A stretch of 64,000 nt of DNA from an uncultured Vicinamibacterales bacterium (lineage in GTDB: Bacteria; Acidobacteriota; Vicinamibacteria; Vicinamibacterales; UBA8438): assembly GCA_958295905.1 (NCBI GenBank), contig OY282382.1:620001-684000 (forward strand). Direction: 5' to 3'. Positions 33,493-43,244 of the stretch are shown one piece after another (the stretch's first letter is position 1; every line of letters begins with the position of its first letter). Position numbers and translations under genes: made by a program. Under the pieces are notes generated by a model. The model made no database searches and was not told where the DNA came from. It was given only the letters and a program-made list of their open reading frames with translations.

Positions 33493-36400
33493 GGTTGGGG
33501 CATCGTGGCCGCACGAGAGCCAAGATGAGATACGGCGACCTGATCCACTTCGAGCCGATCGAGACCGTGGTCCAGCTTCGGGACGCCGACCGCGGGTCGG
33601 AAGCCCGTCAGCTTGTAAGGACCTATGTCGTAAGCCCGGAAATGGCGGAGAGGCTCGCGGAGGTCGTGATCCCGCAGATCCAGATCGACGAGCCGGCCGA
33701 CAACAAGGGCTTCCTGGTCGTGGGGAACTACGGAACCGGCAAGTCCCATCTGATGTCGGTGCTCTCGGCCATCGCCGAGCGGGCGGATCTCGCCGACTCG
33801 GTCGACCCGCGGCTCGCCAGCCCGGCGCAGCGCATCGCCGGCCGGTTCCAGGTCGCGCGTACCGAGCTCGGCGCCACGACGATGGACTTCCGCACGTTCG
33901 TCTGCTCGCAACTCGAGGAAGCGCTGGCGCGCTGGGGCATCGACTACCGCTTCCCGGCCCGGGACACCATCCCGAACCACAAGCGGGCCTTCGAGGACAT
34001 GATGGCGGCGTTCCACGCGCGGTACGCCGACCAGGGGCTGCTGCTCGTCGTCGACGAGCTGCTCGACTACCTCAAGAGCCGGAAGGACCAGGAACTGGTC
34101 ATCGACCTGAACTTTCTGCGCGAGGTGGGAGAGGTCTCGAAGGACCTGCGATTCCGCTTCGTCGCCGGCGTGCAGGAGGCGATCTTCGACAGTCCCCGCT
34201 TCCATCACGTGGCCGACAGCCTGCGCCGGGTGAAGGACCGCTTCGAGCAGATTCGCATTGCGCGGACCGACGTCAAGCACGTCGTGGCCGAGCGGCTGTT
34301 CAGGAAGACGGGCGGGCAGCAGACGCGAATCCGGGAGTACCTGACGCCGTTCACCCGGTTCTACGGGAACATGAACGAGCGGCTGGATGAGTTCGTCCGG
34401 CTCTTCCCGGTGCATCCGGACTTCATCGACACCTTCGAGCGGATCGCGGTGGTCGAGAAACGCGAGGTGCTGAAGACCTTCTCGCTCGCCATGAACCGCA
34501 TCATCGATCGCGAGCCGCCGGCCGACCGTCCCGGCCTCGTCGCCTACGACTCGTACTGGCGCACGCTGCGGGAGAACCCTTCGTTCCGCGCCGTCCCGGA
34601 GATCAGAGCGGTCATCGAGTGCAGCCAAGTGCTTGAGGCGCGCATCGCGCAGGCGTTCACCCGTCCGGCGTACAGGCCGATGGCGCTGCGCATCGTGCAC
34701 GCGCTGTCGGTGCACCGCCTCACCCACAACGACATCCACGCGCCGCTCGGCGCCACGCCGGACGAGCTCCGCGACGCCCTCTGCCTCTACCAGCCGGGCA
34801 TCGACGACCTCGGCGGCGAGCCGGCCGACGACCTGCTTTCCCAAGTCGAGACGGTGCTGCACGAGATTCACCGGACGGTCAGCGGCCAGTTCATCTCGTC
34901 GAACCGGGACAACCGCCAGCACTACCTCGACCTGAAGAAGACGGAGGACTACGACGCGCACATCGAGAAACGCGCCGAATCGCTGGACGACGCGCAGCTC
35001 GACCGCTACTACTACGAGGCGCTGACCCGCGTCCTGGAATGCGCCGAGACCACGTACGTCACCGGCTACCGCATCTGGGAGCACGAGCTCGAGTGGCGCG
35101 AGCGCCACGCCCCGCGGCAGGGCTACCTCTTCTTCGGCGCCCCCAACGAGCGGTCGACGGCGGTGCCGGCGCGCGACTTCTACCTCTACTTCATCCAGCC
35201 GTACGAGCCGCCCCGCTTCCGCGACGAGAAGAAGGCGGACGAGGTGTTCTTCCGGCTCACGGGCCGGGACGACGCCTTCCACGCGGCGCTCAAGGGCTGC
35301 GCCGCGGCGCTCGACCTCGCTTCGCGCGCGTCGGGGCACGCGAAGGCGGTCTACCAGGGGAAGGCGGACGACTTCCTGCGCGGCCTGACGGCGTGGCTCC
35401 AGGCGCACATGACCACCGAGATCGAGGTGACGCACCAGGGCCGCAAGAAGCCGCTTGCCGGGTGGGTGACGGGGAATCCGGGGAGCGGGGGCGCGCCGGT
35501 CAACGTCCGCGACGTCGTGAACGCGGTCGGCTCCGCCGCGCTGGCGGCGCGCTTCGAGGACGAAGCGCCGGAATACCCCGTCTTTCCCAGCTACTGGACC
35601 AGCAAGAGCCGCCCCCTGGCCGCGCAGGACGCGCTGCATTCAATCGCCGGCCCGCGCCGGACGCAGCAGGGCAGCCGGGTCCTCGACGCGCTGGAGCTCC
35701 TCGACGGCGACCGGCTCGACCCCACGCGGTCACGCTATGCACGGCACGTCGTCGATCTGCTGGGGCAAAAGGGACAGGGACAGGTCCTCGACCGCGGCGA
35801 GCTCATCCAGGCGGTGCACGACGTCGAGTACATGGCGCCCGGCGCCTATCGCCTGGAGCCCGAGTGGGTCGTCGTCGTGCTGGCGAGCCTCGTCTACTCG
35901 GGCCACGTGGTGCTGGCGGTCCCCGGCCGCAAGTTCGACGCGACCGACGTCGCGGCGCTGGCCGCCGCGCCGCTCGCGGACCTCGTCGACCTCAGGCACC
36001 TCGAGCGGCCGAAGGCGTGGGACGTCCCGGCGCTGGCCGCGCTCTTCGAGCTGCTGGAGCTGACGCCGGGCATGGCGCAGCTCGTGGCCCAGGGCAAGGA
36101 CGAGCCGGTCCGCGAACTGCAGAAGGCCGTTGACGCTCGGGTGAACCGGCTCGTGACGGCGCGGCAGGCCCTCGCGGAAGGGCTGCACTTCTGGGGCCGC
36201 GGGCTCCTCGACGAGCGGGCCACCGCCGACCTGCGGGGGAAGCTGGACGCCGCCAAGGACTTCATCGAATCGCTGCAGGCCTTCTCGTCTCCCGGCGCGC
36301 TGAAGCACTTCCGCCACGGCCGCTCGCAGGTCGAGGCGCAGCGCGCCGGCCTCGACGCCCTGCGAGAGGTCGAAGCCCTCCGCGCGCTGGTCGGGAACTT

Positions 36401-37232
36401 CGCGAACGCCGCGTCGTACTTCCCCGCCGCCGAGGCCGCGCTGCCCCCGGAGCACGAGTGGATCGAAGGGCTGAGAGCGGTTCGGGAAGATCTCCTCGCC
36501 CAGATCGTCGATCCGGCGGCGCGGTCGGGGTCCGACTTCCGCCGGCGGGCGCAGGGGAGGCTCGCGGACCTGAAGCGCACTTACGTCGAGACGTACCTGG
36601 CGCTGCACACGCGGGCCAGGCTCGGCGTCGACGAGGACAGGCGCAAGAGCCGGCTTCTCGCTGACGGCCGGCTGCAGCAGGCCAAGGCGCTGGCGACGAT
36701 CGACCTGCTGCCCCGGCAGCAACTCGACGACTTTCTTGAGCGCGTGACCGCCCTGAAGAGCTGTCCGGCGCTGACCGAGCACGATCTGGACGCCGCCGCC
36801 GAATGTCCGCACTGCGCCTTCCGGCCGTCCGCCGAGCGTGTCCAGGCCGCGGCCGGCGCCCGGCTGGCGGGACTGGACGGCGAGCTCGACGCGCTGCTCT
36901 CGACGTGGACCGGCATCCTGCTGTCCAACCTCGACGATCCGGCCTCGCACGGCAAGCTGGATCTGCTGCAACCCGGCCAGCGTGCTCCGGTGCAGGCCTT
37001 CGTGGCGTCCCGTCTGCTCCCTACCCAGCCGGGCCGCGACTTCATCGACGCGGTCGCCCAGGTGCTGTCCGGCCTCTCGAAGGTGATCGTCACCGCCGAC
37101 GACCTGCGCCGCGCGCTTTTCCCCGGCGGATCGCCGGCGACGCCCGGCGAGCTGAAGCAGCGCTTCGGCGACTACCTCGACGAGAAAGCGAAAGGGCTTG
37201 ACGAGGCGCAGGTACGGATCGTGATCGAGTGA
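33489..37232 (+). CDS. brxC: BREX ATPase BrxC (DUF6079-like)
   Basis: The 1247-residue protein has a Walker A motif GNYGTGKS (79-86) and Walker [13 protein letters not shown] with D189-E190, an AAA-type ATPase head. A long helical body follows, with a probable zinc finger near the C-terminus (C1092, then CPHC at about 1106-1109). BREX BrxC/PglY proteins are large ATPases that act with PglX and PglZ in self-marking and phage exclusion. ATG 33489 overlaps the brxF stop; M13 (33525), starting [13 protein letters not shown], is the alternative and looks like the conserved family N-terminus. The length is typical and the gene intact. Confidence 0.8.
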   Translation: MRLGHRGRTRAKMRYGDLIHFEPIETVVQLRDADRGSEARQLVRTYVVSPEMAERLAEVVIPQIQIDEPADNKGFLVVGNYGTGKSHLMSVLSAIAERADLADSVDPRLASPAQRIAGRFQVARTELGATTMDFRTFVCSQLEEALARWGIDYRFPARDTIPNHKRAFEDMMAAFHARYADQGLLLVVDELLDYLKSRKDQELVIDLNFLREVGEVSKDLRFRFVAGVQEAIFDSPRFHHVADSLRRVKDRFEQIRIARTDVKHVVAERLFRKTGGQQTRIREYLTPFTRFYGNMNERLDEFVRLFPVHPDFIDTFERIAVVEKREVLKTFSLAMNRIIDREPPADRPGLVAYDSYWRTLRENPSFRAVPEIRAVIECSQVLEARIAQAFTRPAYRPMALRIVHALSVHRLTHNDIHAPLGATPDELRDALCLYQPGIDDLGGEPADDLLSQVETVLHEIHRTVSGQFISSNRDNRQHYLDLKKTEDYDAHIEKRAESLDDAQLDRYYYEALTRVLECAETTYVTGYRIWEHELEWRERHAPRQGYLFFGAPNERSTAVPARDFYLYFIQPYEPPRFRDEKKADEVFFRLTGRDDAFHAALKGCAAALDLASRASGHAKAVYQGKADDFLRGLTAWLQAHMTTEIEVTHQGRKKPLAGWVTGNPGSGGAPVNVRDVVNAVGSAALAARFEDEAPEYPVFPSYWTSKSRPLAAQDALHSIAGPRRTQQGSRVLDALELLDGDRLDPTRSRYARHVVDLLGQKGQGQVLDRGELIQAVHDVEYMAPGAYRLEPEWVVVVLASLVYSGHVVLAVPGRKFDATDVAALAAAPLADLVDLRHLERPKAWDVPALAALFELLELTPGMAQLVAQGKDEPVRELQKAVDARVNRLVTARQALAEGLHFWGRGLLDERATADLRGKLDAAKDFIESLQAFSSPGALKHFRHGRSQVEAQRAGLDALREVEALRALVGNFANAASYFPAAEAALPPEHEWIEGLRAVREDLLAQIVDPAARSGSDFRRRAQGRLADLKRTYVETYLALHTRARLGVDEDRRKSRLLADGRLQQAKALATIDLLPRQQLDDFLERVTALKSCPALTEHDLDAAAECPHCAFRPSAERVQAAAGARLAGLDGELDALLSTWTGILLSNLDDPASHGKLDLLQPGQRAPVQAFVASRLLPTQPGRDFIDAVAQVLSGLSKVIVTADDLRRALFPGGSPATPGELKQRFGDYLDEKAKGLDEAQVRIVIE

Positions 37233-37301
37233 CCCGGCCAAGCAATGGACCAACCGGTGGCAGCTTCGAGAACCCGTAGCGTGGATCAGGTCGGGGTAGC
37301 G

Positions 37302-39215
37302 ATGAACCGGAACGAACTCGTCGATCGCATCAAGAATTACGAGTGGTCGGATGTCGAGTTCAAGGAGGCTCGCAACCAGGCGCCGAGATCCGCGTACCAG
37401 ACGGTTTCGGCATTCGCCAATACGGCCGGCGGGTGGCTCGTGTTCGGCGTCCGGGACAACGGGGACGTCTTCGATATCGTCGGCGTCATCGAAGTGGACA
37501 AGGTGCAGGGAGAGTTCCTGAGCACGCTCCGATCCGGCGGGAAGGTCAACCGCGCGATCGCCGTTCAGGAGGACGTGATCGAGACCGACGGCCGGACGCT
37601 GCTGGTGTTCCACATTCCGGAATCCCCGCGCAGCGAGAAGCCGATCTATCTCGATGGCGACATCCGCCGATCGTTCATCCGGCGCGGCGGTTGCGATGAA
37701 CGTTGCACCTCCGACGAGATCGAGCGGTTCCTGCGCGACGCGTCCACGGATCGGCTCGACGAGCGGCCTCTCGACGGCCTTGATGCCGGCGATTTCTTCG
37801 ACCCGCCTTCCGTGCGCTGGTTTCGGCGCATGTTCGACGACCGGAACCCCGGCAGAGGCCAGGAGTTGTCCGACGACGAGTTCCTGCAGGAATGGGGATT
37901 CGTGGTGGACAACGGGAATCGCCTCGCGCCGACCCGAGCGGCGGTGCTGCTCGTCGGCCGTCCACGTCACGTCCGCCGCGCGGTCGGCCGCCCCCTCGTC
38001 GACTACCAGTTCATCAACGCCGACGCCGATTCCTGGACCACCGACCAGCGCTGGAGCGATCGTGTTCTGGTGGAGGAGAATCTCGTCCAAGCGTGGCTCA
38101 TGGTCTCGGAAGCCTACACGCGGCATGCGGAGCGTCCCTTCCGCCTGGACGCGGCGACCCTCCGGAGGAACGACGATCCGCCCGACTACACGGCGTTCCG
38201 CGAGGCGGCCATCAACCTGCTCGTTCACCAGGACTACGGGGACCGCCACCGGACGGCGTTCATCCGGTCCTTCCGCGATCGAACCGTATTCTGGAACCCA
38301 GGCGACGCTTTCGCCACCGCCGGCGAGTTGCTGGATCCGATCGCCAAGCACCTGCGGAACCCGGCGATCGTCACCGCGTTCAGGCGCATCGGGCTGAGCG
38401 AACAGGCCGGCACCGGCATGCGTGCGATCTTCAGGAACTGGCAGAGCCTGGGGCACGTCCCGCCCGTCATCGAGAACGACAAGACGCGAAAGGCGTTCGA
38501 ACTCCGCCTCTTACGCCACGAGTTGCTCAGCGACGAACAGCAGCAGTTCCAGGCTCAGCTCGGCGTGCGACTCGACGACGAACGGGCGCGAGTTCTCGCG
38601 TTCGCTTGCCGAAACAGTCGGGTTTCGCTGACGGATACCAAGGCGATCACCGGCCGGACAGCGCCCGAGGCCCGCGAAGTGCTCAGCGGGCTCGTCGTCG
38701 GGAACCTGTTGCGGCCGCTGGATAACGGAACCCGGTACGGCCTCGCCGAGCACCTTCAGCACAGGTTGGACGCGGCTGGACGGGGTCCGGCGGCCGGTGA
38801 CCCAGTCACCGGGAAGTCGCGAAACATGGTCACTGACCATGTCGGTGCTGGATCAGAGCGAAACATGGTCACTCAACGAAACATGGTCAGTGACCATGTT
38901 GGCGGTATGCCGAAGCCGAACATGGTCAGTGACCATGTCATCCGCAAGCTCACCGCACAGCAGCAGCGAATCGTTGCCGCCTGCGACGTGCCCCGGAGCG
39001 TGCCCGATCTGATGGAGAGCGCCGGCGTGAAACATCGAACCCATTTCCGCCGCACGCACCTCTTGCCGCTCGTGCGCGCCGGCATCGTCACCATGACGAA
39101 CCCCGAAAACCCGCGGGCCGTGAACCAGCGGTACATCCTGACCGACGCCGGCGTTGCGCTTCGGGCCACCCGCATCTCCAAGAAGAAGGAGGATGAACGT
39201 GGCGGCGCAGGGTGA
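37302..39215 (+). CDS. AlbA/Schlafen-type ATP-binding protein inside the BREX operon
   Basis: The start chosen is ATG 37302 (MNRNELVDRIKNYEW); ATG 37245 adds 19 residues. The 637-residue protein has an N-terminal AlbA_2 (Schlafen-like) domain with SDVEFKEA and NTAGGWLVFGVRDNG, a central GHKL-type ATPase module (INLLVHQDYG, GLSEQAGTGM) and winged-helix-like ends. Between them is a linker with repeated NMVTDHV or NMVSDHV units. Related proteins with TDQV-type linkers are putative transcription regulators, while Schlafen-like domains can be RNA nucleases. It is not a standard BREX-3 member, so it is either a regulator or an added effector. It overlaps the methylase start by 23 bases. Confidence 0.75.
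   Translation: MNRNELVDRIKNYEWSDVEFKEARNQAPRSAYQTVSAFANTAGGWLVFGVRDNGDVFDIVGVIEVDKVQGEFLSTLRSGGKVNRAIAVQEDVIETDGRTLLVFHIPESPRSEKPIYLDGDIRRSFIRRGGCDERCTSDEIERFLRDASTDRLDERPLDGLDAGDFFDPPSVRWFRRMFDDRNPGRGQELSDDEFLQEWGFVVDNGNRLAPTRAAVLLVGRPRHVRRAVGRPLVDYQFINADADSWTTDQRWSDRVLVEENLVQAWLMVSEAYTRHAERPFRLDAATLRRNDDPPDYTAFREAAINLLVHQDYGDRHRTAFIRSFRDRTVFWNPGDAFATAGELLDPIAKHLRNPAIVTAFRRIGLSEQAGTGMRAIFRNWQSLGHVPPVIENDKTRKAFELRLLRHELLSDEQQQFQAQLGVRLDDERARVLAFACRNSRVSLTDTKAITGRTAPEAREVLSGLVVGNLLRPLDNGTRYGLAEHLQHRLDAAGRGPAAGDPVTGKSRNMVTDHVGAGSERNMVTQRNMVSDHVGGMPKPNMVSDHVIRKLTAQQQRIVAACDVPRSVPDLMESAGVKHRTHFRRTHLLPLVRAGIVTMTNPENPRAVNQRYILTDAGVALRATRISKKKEDERGGAG
38824..38938. promoter_or_regulatory. three perfect 19-bp palindromes and one half site, intragenic
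   Basis: acatggtcactgaccatgt at 38824-38842, and acatggtcagtgaccatgt at 38881-38899 and 38920-38938, are perfect 9-1-9 palindromes. A half site acatggtcact lies at about 38863. They encode the NMVTDHV/NMVSDHV linker of the AlbA protein and lie 255-370 bases upstream of the methylase start. They could be operators or protein-binding sites, or a by-product of repeat expansion. Confidence 0.6.
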
Positions 39216-41976
39216 CCCCGACCCCGGACTGTTCCCCGAATCCGCCGCGGCGCAGGACTCGACGCCGGTGGAGTGCCTGGGGATGAGCTTCGAGTCGGAG
39301 GAGGCGCGCCGGGTGTATTTCCTCGCACGGCTGAAGGAGAAGCTCCCCGAGCTTCGGCAGCGGCCCGACTTCCCCGTGGCCGACGACGAGGACATCCTGC
39401 GGCTCTCCGACCCGCCGCACTACACCGCGTGCCTCAACCCGTTCCTGACCGAGTTCGTCGAGCGCCACGGCCGGCCGTATGACGCCGACGAGCCGTATCA
39501 CCGCGAGCCCTTCGCCGTCGACGTCAGCGCCGGCAAGACCGATCCGCTCTACCGCGCGCACGGCTACCACACCAAGGTGCCGCACCTGGCGATAGTCCCG
39601 TCCATCCTCCACTACACGCGACCCGGCGACGTCGTTCTCGACGGCTTCTGCGGCTCGGGCATGACCGGCGTCGCCGCCCAGTGGTGCGGTGCGGCGCCGC
39701 CCGCCTACCGCCGGACGCTGGAAAAGCGTTGGAGGGCGGAAGAACGCGACCCGCCGGCGTGGGGCGCCCGCCGGGCGGTCCTCGGCGACCTCTCCCCGGC
39801 CGCCACCTTCATCGCCGCCAACTACAACATCCCGTTCGACGTCGGCGCGTTCCAGGCAGCCGCCGACCGACTCCTAGAGGAGGTCGAGGCCGACGTCGGC
39901 TGGATGTACGAGACGCGCCACACCGACGGGCGGACAGGGCGCATCAACTACACCGTGTGGAGCGAGGTCTTTTCCTGTCCCGACTGCACGGGCGAGGTCG
40001 TGTTCCTGAACGAGGCGTTCGACAAGGCCACCCGCCGCACGCGGATCCAGTTCCCCTGCCCCCACTGCGCGGTCACGCTCGCCAAGGCCAACCTCGTACG
40101 GTCGTTCGAGACGCTCTCCGATCCTGCGTCGGGCAAACCCTGGAAGCGCATTCGCCTCCGGGCGGTTCTGATCGACTACACCGTGGACGATGCCCGCTGC
40201 CAGAAACCACCCGACGCCGCCGATCTCAAGGTTCTCGATCGCGTCGCCGGTCTGCCGTTGCCGCCGGAGGTGCCAACCAACGCCTTCCCCATCGACGAGA
40301 TGTACCACGGCTCGCGCCTCGCGCCGAAGGGGTTCACGCACGTGCACCACCTGTTCCTGCCCCGGGCAGCGCAGGCCCTGGCGGCGCTGTGGCGGCGGGC
40401 CGACGCATGCGGCGACGCGCGGCTGCGGAGCGCGCTGCTGTTCTTCGTCGAGCAGGCGATCTGGGGCATGTCGGTACTCGCACGGTACGCACCAACACAT
40501 TATTCCCAGGTCAATCAGTACCTGACCGGCGTGTTCTACGTGGGTTCCCAGATCGTCGACGTGTCACCACGATACATCCTCGGCGGAAAATTGCGCCGTC
40601 TCGCGAGCGCTTTCGCGCCGGCACCTTCCGGTCGCGGCAGCGCGATGATCGCGACCGGTGACTGCGGCACCCATAGCGGCCTACCCGCCGACTCCATCGA
40701 CTACGTGTTCACCGATCCGCCCTTCGGAGAGAACATCTTCTACGCAGACCTCAACTACGTCGTCGAATCCTGGCACCGCGCGTGCACACGCAGCGACACC
40801 GAGGCCATCGTCGACCGGCCCAAAGGCAAGGAGATTGCCGACTACCAGCGCCTGATGCAACGTTGCTTCGAGGCGTACCGCCGCGTCCTCAAGCCCGGCC
40901 GCTGGATCACCGTCGTCTTCCACAACTCCCGGAACGCCATCTGGAACGCCATCCAGGAGGCCATGCTCGCCGCCGGCTTCGTCGTCGCCGACGTCCGCAC
41001 GCTCGACAAGCAGCAGGGCTCGTACCGGCAGGTCACGAGCACCGCCGTCAAGCAGGACCTCGTGATCTCCGCCTACAAGCCCAACGGTGGGCTGGAAGAC
41101 CGCTTCCGCCTGCAGGCCGGCACCGAAGACGGCGCCTGGGACTTCGTCCGCACCCACCTGCGGCGCCTCCCCGTGTTCGTCGGCACGGACGGCCGCGCCG
41201 AGGTGATCGCCGAACGCCAGAGCTACCTGCTCTTCGACCGCATGGTCGCCTTCCACGTGCAACGCGGCGTCACCGTCCCCCTCTCCGCCGCCGAGTTCCA
41301 CACCGGGCTCCGCCAACGCTTTCCCGAACGCGACGGCATGTTCTTCCTGCCAGAGCAGGTCGTCGAGTACGACCCCCGGCGGCTGGCCGCGCGCGAGTTC
41401 GTCCAGCTCGAGCTCTTCGTCCGCGACGAGGAGACCGCCATCCAGTGGTTGCGACAGCAGCTCGAGCGGAAGCCGCAGACCTTCCAGGAGATCCACCCGC
41501 AGTTCATCCGCGAGCTCGCCGGCTGGCTGAAGCACGAGCGCATGATCGATCTGTCGGAGTTCCTGGCGCAGAACTTCCTCCGCTACGACGGCAGGGGCGA
41601 GGTGCCGAGCCCGATCCACACCTACCTTTCCACGAACTTCAAGGAGCTCCGCAAACTGCCCAAGGACGACCACGCGCTCCGCGTCAAGGCCAAGGACCGC
41701 TGGTACGTCCCCGATCCCCGCAAGGCCACCGATCTCGCCGAGCTCCGCACCCGGGGCCTGCTCCGCGAGTTCGCCGAGTACCGCGACTCCCCGCAGCGCC
41801 GCCTGAAGCGGTTCCGCTTGGAGGCCGTCCGCGCCGGCTTCCGCCAGGCATGGCAGGCCAAGGAGTACGCCGCAATCCTCGAGGTGGCCCGCAAGATCCC
41901 CGAGGGCGTCCTCCACGAAGACCCGAAACTGTTGATGTGGTACGATCAGGCCCAGACCCGACAACGACGCGGATAA
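39193..41976 (+). CDS. pglX: BREX adenine-type DNA methylase (PglX slot) with zinc ribbons
   Basis: ATG 39193 is preceded by AAGAAGGAGG. The 927-residue protein has the methyltransferase SAM motif LDGFCGSGMTG (about 150-158) and the catalytic motif IV TDPPF with D508, in the order I then IV. Between them are two CxxC zinc-ribbon knuckles (CPDCTGEVVF, FPCPHC). A long C-terminal region, probably for target recognition, is rich in helices. In BREX, PglX marks host DNA at one adenine of a non-palindromic site and this blocks exclusion. It looks intact and typical in length for the type 3 enzyme, though I cannot confirm the DUF1156 subdomain. Confidence 0.72.
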   Translation: MNVAAQGDPDPGLFPESAAAQDSTPVECLGMSFESEEARRVYFLARLKEKLPELRQRPDFPVADDEDILRLSDPPHYTACLNPFLTEFVERHGRPYDADEPYHREPFAVDVSAGKTDPLYRAHGYHTKVPHLAIVPSILHYTRPGDVVLDGFCGSGMTGVAAQWCGAAPPAYRRTLEKRWRAEERDPPAWGARRAVLGDLSPAATFIAANYNIPFDVGAFQAAADRLLEEVEADVGWMYETRHTDGRTGRINYTVWSEVFSCPDCTGEVVFLNEAFDKATRRTRIQFPCPHCAVTLAKANLVRSFETLSDPASGKPWKRIRLRAVLIDYTVDDARCQKPPDAADLKVLDRVAGLPLPPEVPTNAFPIDEMYHGSRLAPKGFTHVHHLFLPRAAQALAALWRRADACGDARLRSALLFFVEQAIWGMSVLARYAPTHYSQVNQYLTGVFYVGSQIVDVSPRYILGGKLRRLASAFAPAPSGRGSAMIATGDCGTHSGLPADSIDYVFTDPPFGENIFYADLNYVVESWHRACTRSDTEAIVDRPKGKEIADYQRLMQRCFEAYRRVLKPGRWITVVFHNSRNAIWNAIQEAMLAAGFVVADVRTLDKQQGSYRQVTSTAVKQDLVISAYKPNGGLEDRFRLQAGTEDGAWDFVRTHLRRLPVFVGTDGRAEVIAERQSYLLFDRMVAFHVQRGVTVPLSAAEFHTGLRQRFPERDGMFFLPEQVVEYDPRRLAAREFVQLELFVRDEETAIQWLRQQLERKPQTFQEIHPQFIRELAGWLKHERMIDLSEFLAQNFLRYDGRGEVPSPIHTYLSTNFKELRKLPKDDHALRVKAKDRWYVPDPRKATDLAELRTRGLLREFAEYRDSPQRRLKRFRLEAVRAGFRQAWQAKEYAAILEVARKIPEGVLHEDPKLLMWYDQAQTRQRRG

Positions 41977-41982
41977 CGACGA

Positions 41983-42876
41983 ATGAACTGGTCGCAGCCT
42001 CACTACAATCTCATTTGCCACGGCCGCTCCGATCTTGAGGTCTTCCGGAGCAAGTCTGGAACCGGCCGCTTTCCCAGGACCAGGCTGTTCGAACATACGA
42101 ATGCTCAGGTCGCCCAGCACTACAGCAGTGACTTGTCAAGGCTGGCTGAACTTCCGACTCTGGTTGTCGCTGAGGCATTACCGAACGGAAACGCTAAAAC
42201 GCCGGCGTTCTTGAGCCGCCTGAACCGTGTTTATGAGTGGAGCAGCGAGATCGCATTTGACTTTCAACACCTATATGGCCACATGAGTTCCGAGGACGTT
42301 TTCGGTTTGGCGGGCCTCCATTTCGATCTGTGGGAGCATTCGCGTACACATTGGGCGGTGAAGGAGGGTGATCTGCTTAGAGAGCTGTTCGGTTACATCG
42401 ATGGCAGGTTCAACAGGTCCCGCCCAAAGTTCTTTACTGTTGCCGAATGGCCCCTTTCTTCTCTGGACCATGTGGCCGTGATGATGCCGTTCAAGCAAGA
42501 GTTTGATGCGGTTCACGAAACGATCAAGGCCGCTTGTGGTGACCTGGGTCTTACGACACGTCGCGTCGACGATATTTATGGACCCCGGAAGATCGTGGAT
42601 GACATTTACGCAACCATAGCTCAGAGCCAAGCAGTGGTGAGCGATCTCACCGGACGGAATCCCAACGTACTCTACGAAACTGGTCTTGCTCACGCTTTGG
42701 ATCGCGATGTCGTGGCGATAGTACAGAACGATGATGACGTTCCCTTCAACCTGAAACATGTACGTTTCGTAAAGTACCTGCAGAATGCCGAGGGTTTGGA
42801 CAAACTCAGGATGGAATTGCAACGATCGCTACAGGAGGTCCTGCGACCGCAACGCGGTGAAGGATCTGGGGCGTGA
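41983..42876 (+). CDS. nucleoside-deoxyribosyltransferase/TIR-like effector candidate
   Basis: This 297-residue gene has clearly lower GC (about 52 percent in a sampled line) than its neighbours. Residues 1-160 are not recognised. Residues about 165-290 form an NDT/TIR-like Rossmann domain: AVMMPFKQEFDAVHETIKAA, SQAVVSDLTGRNPNVLYETG with Glu232, then HALDRDVVAIVQNDDDVPF. In this fold the glutamate attacks N-glycosidic bonds of nucleosides or NAD. Related domains act as abortive-infection effectors. It fills the place where brxHII normally stands in BREX-3. Its composition and the broken toxin gene next to its 3' end indicate recent acquisition. Confidence 0.72.
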   Translation: MNWSQPHYNLICHGRSDLEVFRSKSGTGRFPRTRLFEHTNAQVAQHYSSDLSRLAELPTLVVAEALPNGNAKTPAFLSRLNRVYEWSSEIAFDFQHLYGHMSSEDVFGLAGLHFDLWEHSRTHWAVKEGDLLRELFGYIDGRFNRSRPKFFTVAEWPLSSLDHVAVMMPFKQEFDAVHETIKAACGDLGLTTRRVDDIYGPRKIVDDIYATIAQSQAVVSDLTGRNPNVLYETGLAHALDRDVVAIVQNDDDVPFNLKHVRFVKYLQNAEGLDKLRMELQRSLQEVLRPQRGEGSGA

Positions 42877-42912
42877 CCGACCTACCACGCAGGCGTCGGC
42901 CGTCAGCGTCAT
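42829..42912 (-). pseudogene. truncated VapC/FitB-like toxin start
   Basis: ATG 42910-42912 (minus) overlaps the antitoxin stop as ATGA, the usual arrangement for a fitAB pair. The frame begins MTLTADACVV, which fits the PIN-domain opening with its first aspartate, but continues as unrelated sequence and ends after 27 codons. The PIN-like part ends near 42883, seven bases beyond the stop of the convergent low-GC gene. The toxin was evidently replaced at this point. The assignment rests on about ten residues plus gene order. Confidence 0.5.
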
Positions 42913-43145
42913 CTGTCGCGATCCGCACGCAGGAGGATGGCGCTGTCCGTTTGCGGGAGGCCGGCGGTCGCAGATGCCAGCTCGCGCGTACGCTCTCGAA
43001 ACTGGGCGATACGGAACCGACGATCTACCCGCCCGGTCAACATGTGCCGAATCTCTCCTTCCAGTGAACGCTCGTTTTCGCGGGCCTGCGCCTTGAGACG
43101 CTCGATCACACGATCGTCGAGATTTCGGATGGTCAGTGTGCCCAT
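42909..43145 (-). CDS. FitA-like ribbon-helix-helix antitoxin
   Basis: This 78-residue protein starts at ATG 43143-43145 on the strand opposite the BREX operon. MGTLTIRNLDDRVIERLKAQ is the ribbon-helix-helix DNA-binding part; EIRHMLTGRV follows and the tail LPQTDSAILLRADRDR matches the toxin-binding end of FitA/VapB proteins. Its partner toxin gene is truncated, so it is an orphan. It may still bind its own promoter, which would lie just upstream of pglZ, and could thus affect pglZ expression. Residue quality suggests the antitoxin is intact. Confidence 0.75.
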   Translation of the reverse strand: MGTLTIRNLDDRVIERLKAQARENERSLEGEIRHMLTGRVDRRFRIAQFRERTRELASATAGLPQTDSAILLRADRDR

Positions 43146-43244
43146 TCCGAGAATGTCTCCCGGATCTCGGCTGCTGTCAATGCGCCGGCGCCCAGAGCGA
43201 TCTTGGACAACCGAGCCGGTCGGCAGGATGAGGGTCGTTGGGAC

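Noticed and set aside
35730-38456. 908-codon minus-strand frame opposite brxC
   Set aside because: It lies antisense to brxC and the AlbA gene, both of which have clear domains; no ribosome site or family motif.
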